Assembly (NCBI GenBank): GCA_030066075.1
Contig: JASJCH010000019.1
Span: 1-63,775, forward strand
DNA: 63,775 nucleotides
Direction: 5' to 3'
From: Woeseiaceae bacterium
GTDB taxonomy: Bacteria; Pseudomonadota; Gammaproteobacteria; Steroidobacterales; Woeseiaceae
Part shown: piece by piece, positions 45,660-56,633 of the stretch
Layout of the letters: every line of letters starts with the position of its first letter
How positions within the stretch are numbered: position 1 is the first letter of the stretch
The notes under the pieces: model-generated
The model's input: only the letters and a program-made list of their open reading frames with translations
Databases searched by the model: none
What the model was told of the DNA's origin: nothing
Translations under genes and position numbers: made by a program

Positions 45660-46920
45660 CCCGCGCCTCCTTCCACGGCGCTACTTTGAACAGCAGCAGC
45701 ATGCCCGGTACGGCCAGCGCGGTGCACAGCAGGAAGAAATTCGTCCAGCCCGTTGTTTCGACGATGACGCCCGTGACGGCATTGGCGAAAACCCGCGGCA
45801 CGGAGGCGAGCGCCGTAAACAGCGCTAGCTGGGTCGCGGCAAACGCAGGATTCGTCGTGCGCGCCATGAAGGCGATCAACGCAGCGGAACCCAGGCCGAC
45901 GCCCAGGTACTCGAAGGCAACGACAACACCGAGCATCCAGGGATTCGGCCCCAGCTCCGCCAGCACCGCGAACCCGAGGATGCTCACGATCTGCACAACA
46001 CCAAACAGCCAGAGTGCCCGGTTGATCGGCAACTTGACCATGACAAGACCGCCAACCATGCCGCCGACGATGGCTGCAATCAGCCCGGCCGACTTGGCGA
46101 TGGCGCCGATCTGCGTCAGCGTGAAACCGACATCGATAAAGAACGGTGTCTGTAATGCCGTCGCCATGTTGTCGCCGAGCTTGTAGAAAAACAGGAAGGC
46201 GAGCACCAGCATCGCCGGCCACAGACCGGAACGGCCGATGAAATCGCGGAACGGGTCGATGACGGCATTGCGCAGGGTTTGCGGCGGCGTGGGCTCGGCG
46301 ATTGCCTCGTCAATGACCAGCGTCATGATGATGCCCACCAGCATGAACGCGGCAATGATGACGAAGACAATATGCCAGTCGAAGTAGTCGGCGAGAATCA
46401 GGCCAAGCGCGCCGGGCACGAGACCGGACAGCCGGTATGCCTGCACGTGAATGGAGTTGCCGAGGCCGAGCTCGACGTCCGGTAACAGCTCGCGCCGATA
46501 CGCGTCGAGTACGATGTCCTGGCTTGCGCTGAAAAACGCGACCGCGGCAGAAAGGTAAGCCACCAGCCAGAGGTTCAGGTCCGGCCGTATGAACCCCAGC
46601 GCGGCGATCGACACCAGCAACAACAGCTGCGTGACCAGCATCCAGCCGCGGCGGTGGCCGAGAAACGGCAACGTGAAACGGTCCATGAACGGCGACCAGA
46701 GAAACTTCCACGTGTAGGGAAACTGGACCAGGGCAAAAAAGCCGATCTCGGCCAGTCCCACGCCTTCGACGCGCAGCCAGCCCGGCACGAGCTGAAACAG
46801 CACGTAGAGCGGCAAACCTGACGTGAACCCGGTAAAGACGCAGATCAGCATGCGCCGGTTGAGGATCGCCTCTTTAAAGGTCTCTTTGCGCGTGCGATCC
46901 ATGGGGGCGCTAGCCGTCAT
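45652..46920 (-). CDS. AmpG-like MFS permease
   Basis: A 12-helix major-facilitator protein of the AmpG muropeptide permease family, 422 residues. Typical N-terminal segments are MLICVFTGFTSGLPLYVLFQ and WKFLWSPFMDR. The loop GHRRGW after helix 2 is conserved. It probably imports anhydro-muropeptides for peptidoglycan recycling. It overlaps xthA by 11 bp; an internal Met six residues in is an alternative start. Confidence 0.85.
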   Translation of the reverse strand: MTASAPMDRTRKETFKEAILNRRMLICVFTGFTSGLPLYVLFQLVPGWLRVEGVGLAEIGFFALVQFPYTWKFLWSPFMDRFTLPFLGHRRGWMLVTQLLLLVSIAALGFIRPDLNLWLVAYLSAAVAFFSASQDIVLDAYRRELLPDVELGLGNSIHVQAYRLSGLVPGALGLILADYFDWHIVFVIIAAFMLVGIIMTLVIDEAIAEPTPPQTLRNAVIDPFRDFIGRSGLWPAMLVLAFLFFYKLGDNMATALQTPFFIDVGFTLTQIGAIAKSAGLIAAIVGGMVGGLVMVKLPINRALWLFGVVQIVSILGFAVLAELGPNPWMLGVVVAFEYLGVGLGSAALIAFMARTTNPAFAATQLALFTALASVPRVFANAVTGVIVETTGWTNFFLLCTALAVPGMLLLFKVAPWKEARDD

Positions 46921-47692
46921 GGGCCCAATCGTAATCCATGATCAGCGGTGCGTGATCGGAAAAACGCTCGTCGCGGTAGATTTCCGTTCTGCGAACCTTG
47001 TCGCCAAGGCCCTGCGACACGACGTGATAGTCGATGCGCCAACCGACGTTGTTGGCCCAGGCCTGGCCGCGGTTCGACCACCAGGTGTACTGCTCCGGCT
47101 CCTGCTCGAGCGTGCGGAACGCGTCTACCCAGCGGTACTCGCCAAACACCTTGTCGAGCCACGCGCGCTCCTCGGGGAGACAGCCGGAGTTCTTCTGGTT
47201 CGACTTCCAGTTCTTGATGTCCTGTTCCTTGTGGACGATGTTCCAGTCGCCGCAGATGATGGTCTCGCTGCGCTTACGCCGTAGCTTGTGCAGATGCTCC
47301 GTGAACGAGTCCATGCAACGGTACTTGGCCTGCTGGCGCTCGTCGCTGGAAGAGCCGGACGGCAGGTACAGTGAAACCACGTTGATGCCGTCGAGCTGTA
47401 CTTCCAGGTAGCGGCCCTCGGCGTCGAACTCCTCGTCGCCGTAACCACGGACGACCTTCTTGGGCGCGTGCCGGGTGTAAATCGCAACGCCGCTATAGCC
47501 CTTCTTGACCGCGTCCTCGTAGTAACAGTGGTAGCCCGCCGGCGAGAAGATCGCGTCACCCAGCTGATGCACCTGCGCCTTGGTCTCCTGGATGCAAACG
47601 ACGTCCGCATCCTGGCTGTCCATCCAGTCGAAAAACCCCTTGCGGGCGGCGGCCCGGATACCGTTGGCGTTGAGGCTGATGACGCGAAACAT
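46910..47692 (-). CDS. xthA: Exodeoxyribonuclease III
   Basis: An EEP-fold nuclease for base-excision repair, 260 residues. Catalytic residues are intact: Glu in CIQETKAQ near residue 35, Asp-Asn in CGDWNIVH, and Asp-His in RFSDHAPLIMDYDW at the C-terminus. It is close to Pseudomonas Crc in position (divergent from pyrE) and sequence, but Crc has lost the catalytic residues. It is therefore a nuclease by motif. Confidence 0.9.
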   Translation of the reverse strand: MFRVISLNANGIRAAARKGFFDWMDSQDADVVCIQETKAQVHQLGDAIFSPAGYHCYYEDAVKKGYSGVAIYTRHAPKKVVRGYGDEEFDAEGRYLEVQLDGINVVSLYLPSGSSSDERQQAKYRCMDSFTEHLHKLRRKRSETIICGDWNIVHKEQDIKNWKSNQKNSGCLPEERAWLDKVFGEYRWVDAFRTLEQEPEQYTWWSNRGQAWANNVGWRIDYHVVSQGLGDKVRRTEIYRDERFSDHAPLIMDYDWAHDG

Positions 47693-47769
47693 GATTCCTC
47701 CATGGCGTGCCGCGTGTCATACTGCGACCGGCTATTCGAAGCCGGCCATCATACAGAAACACAACGTTC

Positions 47770-48417
47770 ATGCAGGCCTATAAACGGGAATTCATCGACC
47801 TCGCGCTCGAGCTCGGCGTACTGCGCTTTGGCGAGTTTACGCTCAAGTCGGGGCGCGTCAGTCCGTACTTTTTCAACGCCGGCCTGTTCAATACCGGTTA
47901 CGCTGCGGCGCGCCTCGGGCGCTACTACGCGGCGTCCATCGCCGATTCCGGCATTCGCTTCGACATGATTTTCGGACCGGCCTACAAGGGCATTCCCCTG
48001 GCCGCGCTGTCGGCCGCCGCGCTTGCCGAACACCAGGATATGGATGCGCCTTTTTGCTACAACCGCAAGGAGGCCAAAGCGCACGGCGAGGGCGGCAGCA
48101 TCGTCGGCGCGCCGCTAAGCGGCCGTGTGCTGATCGTCGACGACGTGATCACGGCTGGAACGGCGGTGCGCGAGGCTTACAAGATCATCGCCGCTGCCGG
48201 CGCCGAAGTCGCGGGACTCGCGATTTCGCTCGACCGCCAGGAGCGCGGCCAGGGCAGTCTGTCGGCGGTACAGGAACTCAAACAGTCCCTCGGCATACCG
48301 GTTTCGAGCATCATTCAGCTCAATGACCTCATCGATATCCTCGAAGAATCAGAGGAGTATGCGGAATTCCTCGACCCGGTCGTGGAATACCGGCGGAAAT
48401 ACGGGGTACTATCGTAA
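47770..48417 (+). CDS. pyrE: Orotate phosphoribosyltransferase
   Basis: A 215-residue PyrE. The PRPP motif [16 protein letters not shown] is near residue 120 and the substrate loop [13 protein letters not shown] near 97. ATG 47770 is chosen to match the family start ([13 protein letters not shown]); an upstream start would add 21 residues. Divergent from xthA. Confidence 0.93.
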   Translation: MQAYKREFIDLALELGVLRFGEFTLKSGRVSPYFFNAGLFNTGYAAARLGRYYAASIADSGIRFDMIFGPAYKGIPLAALSAAALAEHQDMDAPFCYNRKEAKAHGEGGSIVGAPLSGRVLIVDDVITAGTAVREAYKIIAAAGAEVAGLAISLDRQERGQGSLSAVQELKQSLGIPVSSIIQLNDLIDILEESEEYAEFLDPVVEYRRKYGVLS

Positions 48418-48534
48418 GTCGCTGAATTTACTGTGTAATCGCTAAAGATTTTACAAGATGCAAGCGGCAGTCTAAGCTTGAAAAGCGCGAACCAGCGCAA
48501 ACTTTTTTGTCGGGAGGCATGGCATAGTGGCGCT

Positions 48535-49227
48535 ATGCGAATAATAATTTCGTCAGTCATTCTTTGTATCTTGCTGCCGCTGACCGTGTCGGCTCAGCAG
48601 CAAGGGCGCGGCACCTTCAAATGGGTTGATGACGAAGGGGTTCTTCACTACGGCGACCACATTCCGCCCGAGTACGCCGACAAGCCCAAGCAGCGTCTCA
48701 ACGACCAGGGTGTCGCCGTCGAGCACCTCGAAGGCAAGAAGACCGAGGAACAGCTCGCAGCCGAGAAGAAAGCGGCCGAACTCGAACTGCAAAGAGAACT
48801 ACAGCGACGCGCCGACCAGGCCTTGCTGAACACCTATATCAGTGTCGACGAAATCGAGATGCATCGCGACCGCCGCGTCGAGCTGTTCCGTGCGCAGGCG
48901 CGTGTGACCGAACTCTACCTGCGCAACCTGGCGCGTCGACTCGACCAGCTCAAGCGCACGGCCGGGCGTTACAAGCCCTACAGCTCGGACCCCAACGCAG
49001 AGACGATAGATCCCAGCCTGGTCGCCGACATCAAGGAAACCGAGCAGGCGATCGAACGCCACGAGGGCAACCTGCAACAGTTCCAGGACGAGGAAAAGAG
49101 AATTCGCGATCGCTTCGAGGGCGACATCGAGCGTTTCAAGAACATCAAGGGCATCGAAGACGATTCCAGCCTGGCCGAGCAGCCGCAGACGGCGGCGACG
49201 AGCCTGGCTCAGGTCGTTCCAGAGTGA
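48535..49227 (+). CDS. DUF4124 periplasmic coiled-coil protein
   Basis: A signal peptide (about residues 1-20, ending TVSA) precedes the DUF4124 motif [20 protein letters not shown], then a long charged coiled coil (about 60-220). It is a paralogue of the protein at 25905. The ATG 48535 directly starts the signal peptide; its ribosome site is weak, and a start 57 bp upstream (TTG) is less likely. It converges with dut, overlapping by 19 bp. Function unknown. Confidence 0.75.
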   Translation: MRIIISSVILCILLPLTVSAQQQGRGTFKWVDDEGVLHYGDHIPPEYADKPKQRLNDQGVAVEHLEGKKTEEQLAAEKKAAELELQRELQRRADQALLNTYISVDEIEMHRDRRVELFRAQARVTELYLRNLARRLDQLKRTAGRYKPYSSDPNAETIDPSLVADIKETEQAIERHEGNLQQFQDEEKRIRDRFEGDIERFKNIKGIEDDSSLAEQPQTAATSLAQVVPE

Positions 49228-49664
49228 CCGAAACCGCCGTCGCCGCGATCGCTGTCGGCGAACTCCTCGACCACCTCAAACCTCACCTGCTCCACCGGCA
49301 CGAAGACCATTTGTGCGATGCGCTCGGCCGGCTGAATCTCGTAGCTCTTTGAACCGCGGTTCCAGCACGAAATAAACACCTGCCCCTGGTAGTCGGAATC
49401 GATAAGCCCGGTCAGGTTACCGAGCACGAGACCGTGTTTATGACCCAGCCCCGATCGCGGCAGCAACACCGCAGCGAGCGCCGGGTCGCCGATGTGGATC
49501 GCTAACCCCGTGGGCACGAGCACCGTCTCGCCGGGGTCGACCGTGATCGGTTCATCGATGCAGGCCCGCATGTCGAGGCCGGCTGAGCCGCCCGTTGCGT
49601 AGTGCGGCAGTTCGATGGCGTCGCCCAGCCGGGAATCCAGGATTTTCAGTTCAATCGATCGCAT
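49209..49664 (-). CDS. dut: Deoxyuridine 5'-triphosphate nucleotidohydrolase
   Basis: Trimeric dUTPase of 151 residues. The five motifs are readable: [44 protein letters not shown] and [11 protein letters not shown] at the end. It overlaps coaBC by 14 bp, the usual dut/coaBC pairing. Confidence 0.95.
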   Translation of the reverse strand: MRSIELKILDSRLGDAIELPHYATGGSAGLDMRACIDEPITVDPGETVLVPTGLAIHIGDPALAAVLLPRSGLGHKHGLVLGNLTGLIDSDYQGQVFISCWNRGSKSYEIQPAERIAQMVFVPVEQVRFEVVEEFADSDRGDGGFGHSGTT

Positions 49665-50892
49665 GCAGTTTCGGTAGTGCCGGTTGCGTGTCGGCGCCGC
49701 GCGTGGCGGAGTAACGCGTCACGACGAGTTTTATGATGTCCCTGGCGAGATCGGTCTTCGCCGCCTGCCCGAACGACTGCTCGCCGCCTTCCCAGAACAC
49801 GTCGACCGCGTTCTCATCCTGGTCGAAACCACGGTCACGGCCGACCTGGTTCGCCACGATCATGTCGAGCTTCTTGTTCTGCAGCTTGCCGAGTGCGTAA
49901 TCGCGGACCTTCTCCGTCTCGGCGGCAAAACCCACCGTGAACGGGGCATCAACAAGCGCAGCCACTGACACGAGGATATCCTTCGAGCGCACGAGTTCGA
50001 TCTGCATCGTCTCCTCGCTCTTCTTGATCTTCTGTTCGCGCGCATCAGCCGGCCGGTAGTCCGAGACGGCGGCAGCGGCGACGAAGATATCGACCTCCGC
50101 GATCCGGTCATGCGTGGCGGCGTACATCTCCTCCGCCGTCGTGACGTGGACAACATCGATGCCGGCCGGATCTGCGAGGGAGACGGGGCCACTGACGAGT
50201 ATGACGCTGGCGCCCTCGGCGGCCGCGGCGCGCGCGATGGCGTAGCCCATCTTGCCGGAGCTGCGATTGGTGATGTAACGCACGGGATCGATCGCTTCGC
50301 GCGTCGGCCCGGCGGTCACGAGTACGGTTTTGCCGGTCAGCGATCCTTCCACGGGCCCGCCACCGAGATCCGGCCCGAACACGAGCGCCGCGATTTCATC
50401 CGGGTCGAGCATGCGCCCGGCGCCGGTTTCGCCGCAGGCCTGCGAGCCATGATCCGGTCCCAGCATTCGCACGCCGCGCTGCTCGAGAGTCTCACGGTTC
50501 GTCTGCACCGCCGGGTTGCTCCACATCACGTGATTCATGGCTGGTGCGATCGCGATCGGCGCCTCGGTCGCAAGGCACAACGTGGTCAGCAGGTCGGCCG
50601 CTGCACCTGAGGCCAGGCGCGCCATGATCTCGGCCGTGGCCGGCGCGATCAGCACGACGTCGGCCCAGCGCGCGAGCTCGATATGGCTCATCGACGCCTC
50701 GGCCTCCTTGTCCCAGAGGTTGGAGCGTATCGGGCGACCCGACACCGCCTGCAGGGCCGTCTCGGTGACGAACTCGGCCGCCGACGTCGTCATCACGATT
50801 TGCACGTCGGCGCCGCGCTCGCGCAGGCGACGGACCAGCTCCGGAGTCTTGTAGGCGGCGATGCCGCCCGTGATGCCGAGTACCACGTTCAT
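49651..50892 (-). CDS. coaBC: Bifunctional phosphopantothenoylcysteine decarboxylase/ligase
   Basis: Coenzyme A synthesis enzyme of 413 residues. The CoaC flavoprotein half starts [13 protein letters not shown] and includes SNPAVQTN and PAMNHVMW; the CoaB half begins around [18 protein letters not shown] and contains [13 protein letters not shown] 50892 matches the family start. Confidence 0.93.
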   Translation of the reverse strand: MNVVLGITGGIAAYKTPELVRRLRERGADVQIVMTTSAAEFVTETALQAVSGRPIRSNLWDKEAEASMSHIELARWADVVLIAPATAEIMARLASGAAADLLTTLCLATEAPIAIAPAMNHVMWSNPAVQTNRETLEQRGVRMLGPDHGSQACGETGAGRMLDPDEIAALVFGPDLGGGPVEGSLTGKTVLVTAGPTREAIDPVRYITNRSSGKMGYAIARAAAAEGASVILVSGPVSLADPAGIDVVHVTTAEEMYAATHDRIAEVDIFVAAAAVSDYRPADAREQKIKKSEETMQIELVRSKDILVSVAALVDAPFTVGFAAETEKVRDYALGKLQNKKLDMIVANQVGRDRGFDQDENAVDVFWEGGEQSFGQAAKTDLARDIIKLVVTRYSATRGADTQPALPKLHAID

Positions 50893-50988
50893 GGGGCGGC
50901 AGCTTATCCCGATGGCACGGACGATTTCCAGCCCGCCTGCATCCATTCGGCGGGATGGAGCATCTGCTGGTTAACGGAGGGACTGCCA

Positions 50989-52350
50989 ATGCACAAACTG
51001 CAACGAACACTGCTTCTGACCATCCTGCTGCTCGCGTCACCGGCAGCGCTTGCGGGCGCCAGCGCCACGTGGCGGGTATCGCTCGAGTCCGGGCCCCTGG
51101 GGCCGGTCGAGTTCTACCTCGAAACCACGCTCGACGGCGACGAGCTTCGTGGAGTGAGTCACTCAGGCGCGGTCGAACTGCTGAGGAAGATTCCGGGTGA
51201 ACGCAGCATCGACGACGGCCTTTTCGCGTTCTCCGCCGCGCGCGGCGATGACGGGCAGTACGCCGGCGACATTGTCGCTCCGTGGCAGGACGGCACAATC
51301 ACCATTGGCGTCGACGGCGAGCAGATATCGGGTTCGATCGATGGCGGCATCTTCGCGGGCTCGTTCAATGGCGTCCCGGCTGACCAGGTTATTTCCTTGC
51401 GCGACTACCAGGCTGTTCTCGAAGCGTTCGACTCGGTGGTCGCCAACAAGGTCTTCGCGCCGGGCGATCTCGAGCAACCCGCCTACCTGGAGTTCCGTGA
51501 ACAACTCGGCCGCGTCGCCGATAAAGCCATCGACGACCTCGACCTGCTGTTCGGCTTCCGCTGGCTGTGGCGCAACGAGCCCTTCTCGCACTTCCGCCTG
51601 CAGCGCTCGGCGCAAACGGCGGAACAGATGTTCACGTTCTTCGACCAGTACCGCGTGGGCTTCGAGGCCGCGACCGTGGACTTCGACGACGATATCGCCG
51701 TGCTCAAAGTGCGGACGATGATGGGCGCCGACACCATCGAGCAGATCCAGGCGGCCTATGCCCGCATCGCCAAAGAGCGGCCGGCGGCGCTCGTCATTGA
51801 CCTGCGCGGCAACGGCGGTGGCGCCTTCGCGGTGAAGCCGCTCGTCGAACACGTCATCGATGAACCCCTGGACGCCGGCTTTTTCATCTCCCAGGTCTGG
51901 AATCGGGAACACGATGACCCGCCGACGGCGACCCAGGCTCTCGCTGCACCCCTGTGGCAGGGATGGTCCATCATCGGCTTCTGGAAGGCCGTTCAGGAAA
52001 CCGACATTGTCCGTGTGCAGTTCCAACCCGCCGAACCGAATTACGACGGACCGGTATACGTGTTGCTCGACGAGCGCTCGGCATCGGCCACCGAGATGGC
52101 GGCCGATGCGTTGCGCAGCTCGGGGGTCACGACCCTGGTCGGCCGCCGATCTGCAGGCGAGATGCTGTCACAGAGCATGTTCGACGTGGCCGACGGCTTT
52201 ATCGTGAGCTTGCCCGTTGCCGACTACTATTCCGTAACGCACGGCCGCATCGAGGGCGTCGGCGTGCCGGTCGACATCGAGTCCGAACCCGGGCAGGCGC
52301 TCGACGTCGCAATCGAACTCGCACGAAACCGGTCATCCGGCGCCGATTGA
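50989..52350 (+). CDS. S41-family peptidase-like secreted protein
   Basis: A signal peptide (about residues 1-23, ending AALAG) leads a 453-residue protein with an S41 tail-specific-protease domain (about 230-440). The substrate segment RPAALVIDLRGNGGGA and the nucleophile region DERSASATEMAADAL are present, followed by VGRRSAGEM. No PDZ domain is clear. The ATG at 50989 has an ACGGAGGG ribosome site. It may trim or degrade envelope polypeptides; substrate unknown. Confidence 0.8.
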   Translation: MHKLQRTLLLTILLLASPAALAGASATWRVSLESGPLGPVEFYLETTLDGDELRGVSHSGAVELLRKIPGERSIDDGLFAFSAARGDDGQYAGDIVAPWQDGTITIGVDGEQISGSIDGGIFAGSFNGVPADQVISLRDYQAVLEAFDSVVANKVFAPGDLEQPAYLEFREQLGRVADKAIDDLDLLFGFRWLWRNEPFSHFRLQRSAQTAEQMFTFFDQYRVGFEAATVDFDDDIAVLKVRTMMGADTIEQIQAAYARIAKERPAALVIDLRGNGGGAFAVKPLVEHVIDEPLDAGFFISQVWNREHDDPPTATQALAAPLWQGWSIIGFWKAVQETDIVRVQFQPAEPNYDGPVYVLLDERSASATEMAADALRSSGVTTLVGRRSAGEMLSQSMFDVADGFIVSLPVADYYSVTHGRIEGVGVPVDIESEPGQALDVAIELARNRSSGAD

Positions 52351-52390
52351 GACGTTGTACCCGGCGCCAGGGACCCGACAATGGTCCCTG

Positions 52391-52996
52391 ATGCCCGATT
52401 CCGACACCAAGCTGCTGGCGGCCCTCTTGCAGGGTCGCTCCGATACGTCGCTGGAACTTGCCGGGCGCCTGCTCGGCACGTTCGGCGGGCTGCGTCCACT
52501 ATTGCAAGCCGACACCGCCAGGCTGCTCGCACAGCCCGGCGTCGGCAGGGTGCTGGCCGGGAGAATTCACGCCGTGCCCGAGCTCGGCCGGCGCTACTTC
52601 GAGGCTTCGCTCACTCGCGGCGACGCCATCCGCAGCCCGGCCGACACCGAGACCTACCTGCAGGCCCGATTGCAGCATCTCGGCCATGAGCTGTTCTGCT
52701 GCCTGTACCTCGACAACCGCCACCGCGTGCTGTCCTTTGTGGAACTGTTCCGCGGCACGATCGACGGCACCAGCGTCTACCCGCGCGAAGTCGTCAAGGA
52801 GGCACTGGCTGTGAACGCAGCCGCGGTCATCCTGGCCCACAACCACCCGTCAGGCGTCGCCGAGCCCAGCCAGGCCGACGAGCGCATCACGCGGCGCCTG
52901 CGATCGGCCCTGGAACTCGTCGATATTCGTCTCCTCGACCACCTGATCATCGGCGCTGGCCGGGCCACCTCGATGGCCTCACGAGGTCTGATATGA
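52391..52996 (+). CDS. radC: RadC-family JAMM-domain protein
   Basis: A 201-residue RadC protein with helix-hairpin-helix-like N-terminus and a C-terminal MPN/JAMM fold. The metal motif ILAHNHPSGVAEPSQAD is intact. It is about 20 residues shorter than E. coli RadC at the N-terminus; a TTG at 52355 would restore 12. The true function of RadC is unsettled. Confidence 0.85.
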   Translation: MPDSDTKLLAALLQGRSDTSLELAGRLLGTFGGLRPLLQADTARLLAQPGVGRVLAGRIHAVPELGRRYFEASLTRGDAIRSPADTETYLQARLQHLGHELFCCLYLDNRHRVLSFVELFRGTIDGTSVYPREVVKEALAVNAAAVILAHNHPSGVAEPSQADERITRRLRSALELVDIRLLDHLIIGAGRATSMASRGLI

Positions 52997-52998
52997 AA

Positions 52999-53036
52999 GG
53001 GGTCAGAACCCTTTTCGCGAAAGGGGCTCTGACCCC
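52999..53036. repeat. GGGGTCAGA palindrome
   Basis: GGGGTCAGA (52999-53007) pairs with TCTGACCCC (53028-53036) around CCCTTTTCGCGAAAGGG. It is a 38-bp imperfect palindrome right after radC. It may be a transcription terminator without a T-run or a dispersed palindromic element; I see no second copy in this window. Confidence 0.7.
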
Positions 53037-53046
53037 GATGCGGTCC

Positions 53047-53075
53047 TTGTAATACAATTCTCAGGCTGGTATAAA
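53047..53075 (+). promoter_or_regulatory. Sigma-70 promoter of rpmBG
   Basis: TTGTAA (53047-53052) and TATAAA (53070-53075) are separated by 17 bp and lie about 55 bp before the rpmB start. It is a good sigma-70 candidate. Confidence 0.65.
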
Positions 53076-53134
53076 GTCCCGCTCTTTGCTCACAGGCAGT
53101 GGGCAACCCTTTGTAAAATCAGAGACTTACAGCA

Positions 53135-53371
53135 ATGTCTAAGGTATGTCAGGTCACTGGGAAGCGCCCGCAGACCGGAAACAACGTTTCTCACGCCCAC
53201 AACAAGACTCGCCGTCGTTTTCTGCCCAACCTGCAGAGCAAGCGTTTCTGGCTGGAATCCGAGCAGCGCTGGGTGCGCCTGCGCGTCTCGCACAAGGGCA
53301 TGCGCATCATCGACAAGCACGGCATCGACAAGGTGCTGGCCGACATTCGCGCGCGCGGCGAACGCGTTTAA
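53135..53371 (+). CDS. rpmB: 50S ribosomal protein L28
   Basis: A 78-residue basic protein. [20 protein letters not shown] is the L28 start, and [16 protein letters not shown] follows as in gammaproteobacteria. Paired with rpmG, 15 bp downstream. Confidence 0.97.
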   Translation: MSKVCQVTGKRPQTGNNVSHAHNKTRRRFLPNLQSKRFWLESEQRWVRLRVSHKGMRIIDKHGIDKVLADIRARGERV

Positions 53372-53386
53372 TCGGAGGACGGACAC

Positions 53387-53554
53387 ATGGCCAAAGGTAA
53401 CCGCGAAAAGATCAAGCTCGTGTCGAGCGCCGGCACCGGGCACTACTACACCACTGCGAAGAACAAGAAGCTCCATCCCGAGAAGCTGGAGACCAAAAAG
53501 TACGATCCGACAATTCGCAAGCACGTGATGTACAAGGAAGCGAAGATCAAGTAA
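53387..53554 (+). CDS. rpmG: 50S ribosomal protein L33
   Basis: A 55-codon gene read directly from the sequence: the ATG at 53387 follows a CGGAGG ribosome site and the frame ends in TAA at 53552-53554. The protein begins [20 protein letters not shown] and ends MYKEAKIK, as in gammaproteobacterial L33. It lacks the Cys pairs of the zinc-binding form. Confidence 0.97.
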   Translation: MAKGNREKIKLVSSAGTGHYYTTAKNKKLHPEKLETKKYDPTIRKHVMYKEAKIK

Positions 53555-53575
53555 GTCGCTTTCTCATCGAATCTG

Positions 53576-53603
53576 AAAAGGCCCGCTCAACGCGGGCCTT
53601 TTT
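53576..53603 (+). terminator. Intrinsic terminator after rpmG
   Basis: GGCCCGC-TCAAC-GCGGGCC (53580-53598) is preceded by AAAA and followed by TTTTT (53599-53603), a textbook rho-independent terminator. Confidence 0.92.
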
Positions 53604-53616
53604 GATTGTGCCACCC

Positions 53617-53683
53617 GTAGGAGCGCCCCATGGGCGCGATAGCCTGCTGCGGCGGCCCAGTCGCGCCCATGGGGCGCTCCTAC
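53617..53683. repeat. REPIN-like inverted repeat, copy 6
   Basis: The two 23-bp halves, 53617-53639 and 53661-53683, are perfect inverted copies (GTAGGAGCGCCCC...GGGCGCGA) with a 21-base spacer. It ends 14 bp before the mutM start. Confidence 0.9.
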
Positions 53684-53697
53684 AGTAAGATCAGCCC

Positions 53698-55004
<1,307 letters not shown>

Positions 55005-55583
55005 TTATGCTCGGTCGCCCGTCCGCGCGAGCGAGTATCGTACATTGCCGGCTGTCTTCGACCGCGTGAGGTCCCAGCCTTGCGGCAGGTCGACCGGCGT
55101 CGTCGCCCGGTCTTCCTCGATGTACACCAGCGATCCCCGGCGCAACCACGCGTTCTCATCGAGGAGTCTACACAATTCGCCGTGCATCGCGGCGGCGAAC
55201 GGCGGGTCCAGAAAAATAATGTCGAACGGTTGGCCTGGCGGCCGGCCGAGAAACCCGAGCGCGTCGTCCTGGCGGATCTCCGCGCCTTCGGCCTCCAGCA
55301 GATCGGCATTCGCGCGCAGCGTGCGTGCCGCAACCGGCGACTTTTCCACGAATACGACCTGCTTTGCGCCGCGCGACAGCGCTTCGAGACCGAGCGCCCC
55401 CGTGCCGGCGCACAGGTCGAGGCAGCGACTGCCGGCGATCGTCGGCGCCAGCCAGTTGAACAGCGTTTCCCGAATGCGCTCGGCGGTGGGCCGCAGGCCA
55501 TCCACGTCCGCGATATCCAACAGACGGCTACGCCATTTTCCCGCTACAATACGCAGCCGTCCCGGCCGAGTTTTTTTTGCCAT
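55005..55583 (-). CDS. rsmD: 16S rRNA (guanine(966)-N2)-methyltransferase RsmD
   Basis: A 192-residue SAM methyltransferase. RIVAGKWRSRLL and RPTAERIRETLFNWL are at the start, the SAM motif is DLCAGTGALGLEAL and the catalytic motif FLDPPF. Divergent from ftsY, as usual. Confidence 0.93.
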   Translation of the reverse strand: MAKKTRPGRLRIVAGKWRSRLLDIADVDGLRPTAERIRETLFNWLAPTIAGSRCLDLCAGTGALGLEALSRGAKQVVFVEKSPVAARTLRANADLLEAEGAEIRQDDALGFLGRPPGQPFDIIFLDPPFAAAMHGELCRLLDENAWLRRGSLVYIEEDRATTPVDLPQGWDLTRSKTAGNVRYSLARTGDRA

Positions 55584-55676
55584 TTCCCGTGCGACTCGTG
55601 TCGATACAAAGTGCTACCCGAACAGTGTAGGTGATTCGCCGCTGACAGGCGCGCCGACCGGTGACCGTAAGAGCAG

Positions 55677-56633
55677 ATGTTATCGAACAAGGATAGTGCA
55701 GAGCCTCGCCAGGGGTTTTTCAAGAAGCTGCGTGCGCGCCTCAACAAGGGTGACAGCTGGCTTACTTATGACCTGGCGAACCTCGCGCCGGGCGGCAAGA
55801 TTGATGAAGACGTTATCGATGATCTCGAGGCGGAACTCGTCATGGCCGACGTCGGCATCGAGACGACCGAGCGCATCATCGCCGACCTGCAGAAGAGCCT
55901 CGCCCGCAAGGAACTCAAGGATGTCGATGCGCTGCGCGACGGGCTGCGCCGGTCACTGACCAGCATCCTCGAACCGGTCGCCGCGCCCCTCGATATCGCG
56001 AGCGAACACCATCCTTACGTCATCCTGATGGTCGGGGTGAACGGCGCCGGCAAGACCACGACGATCGGCAAGCTCGCGAAGCGGTTCAAAGACCAGGGCC
56101 TGACGGTGATGCTGGCAGCCGGTGACACGTTTCGCGCTGCGGCGGTCGAGCAGCTACAGGCCTGGGGCGAGCGCAACGACGTGCCCGTCGTCGCTCAGCA
56201 GCCCGGCGCCGATCCCGCGGCCGTAATCTTCGACGCCTGGGACGCGGCGCGTGCCCGCGATGTGGACGTGTTACTCGCCGATACGGCCGGCCGGCTGCAG
56301 AACCAGCAGGGACTGATGGACGAACTTGCGAAGATCAAGCGCGTGGTCGGCCGGCGTGACGAGACAGCCCCGCATGAGGTCATGCTCGTGCTGGACGCGA
56401 GCCAGGGCCAGAACGCGCTCGTGCAGGCCGAGAAGTTCAACGAGGCGCTCGGCCTGACCGGCATCACGGTGACCAAGCTCGACGGCAGCGCGAAGGGTGG
56501 CATCCTGCTGGCGCTTGCCGATAAGCTCGGCGTACCGGTCCGCTTCATCGGCATCGGCGAATCGGCCGATGATATGCAGCCCTTCGTCGCCGCCGAGTTC
56601 GTTGACGCCCTGCTGTCGAGCGGTACGCCATGA
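55677..56633 (+). CDS. ftsY: Signal recognition particle receptor FtsY (short form)
   Basis: SRP receptor GTPase of 318 residues. G1 is GVNGAGKTTTIGKLA near residue 118; DTAGRLQN and TKLDGSAKGG follow. The long acidic A domain of E. coli FtsY is absent; only a basic helix (GFFKKLRARLNKG) precedes the NG domain. It overlaps ftsE by 4 bp. Confidence 0.95.
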   Translation: MLSNKDSAEPRQGFFKKLRARLNKGDSWLTYDLANLAPGGKIDEDVIDDLEAELVMADVGIETTERIIADLQKSLARKELKDVDALRDGLRRSLTSILEPVAAPLDIASEHHPYVILMVGVNGAGKTTTIGKLAKRFKDQGLTVMLAAGDTFRAAAVEQLQAWGERNDVPVVAQQPGADPAAVIFDAWDAARARDVDVLLADTAGRLQNQQGLMDELAKIKRVVGRRDETAPHEVMLVLDASQGQNALVQAEKFNEALGLTGITVTKLDGSAKGGILLALADKLGVPVRFIGIGESADDMQPFVAAEFVDALLSSGTP

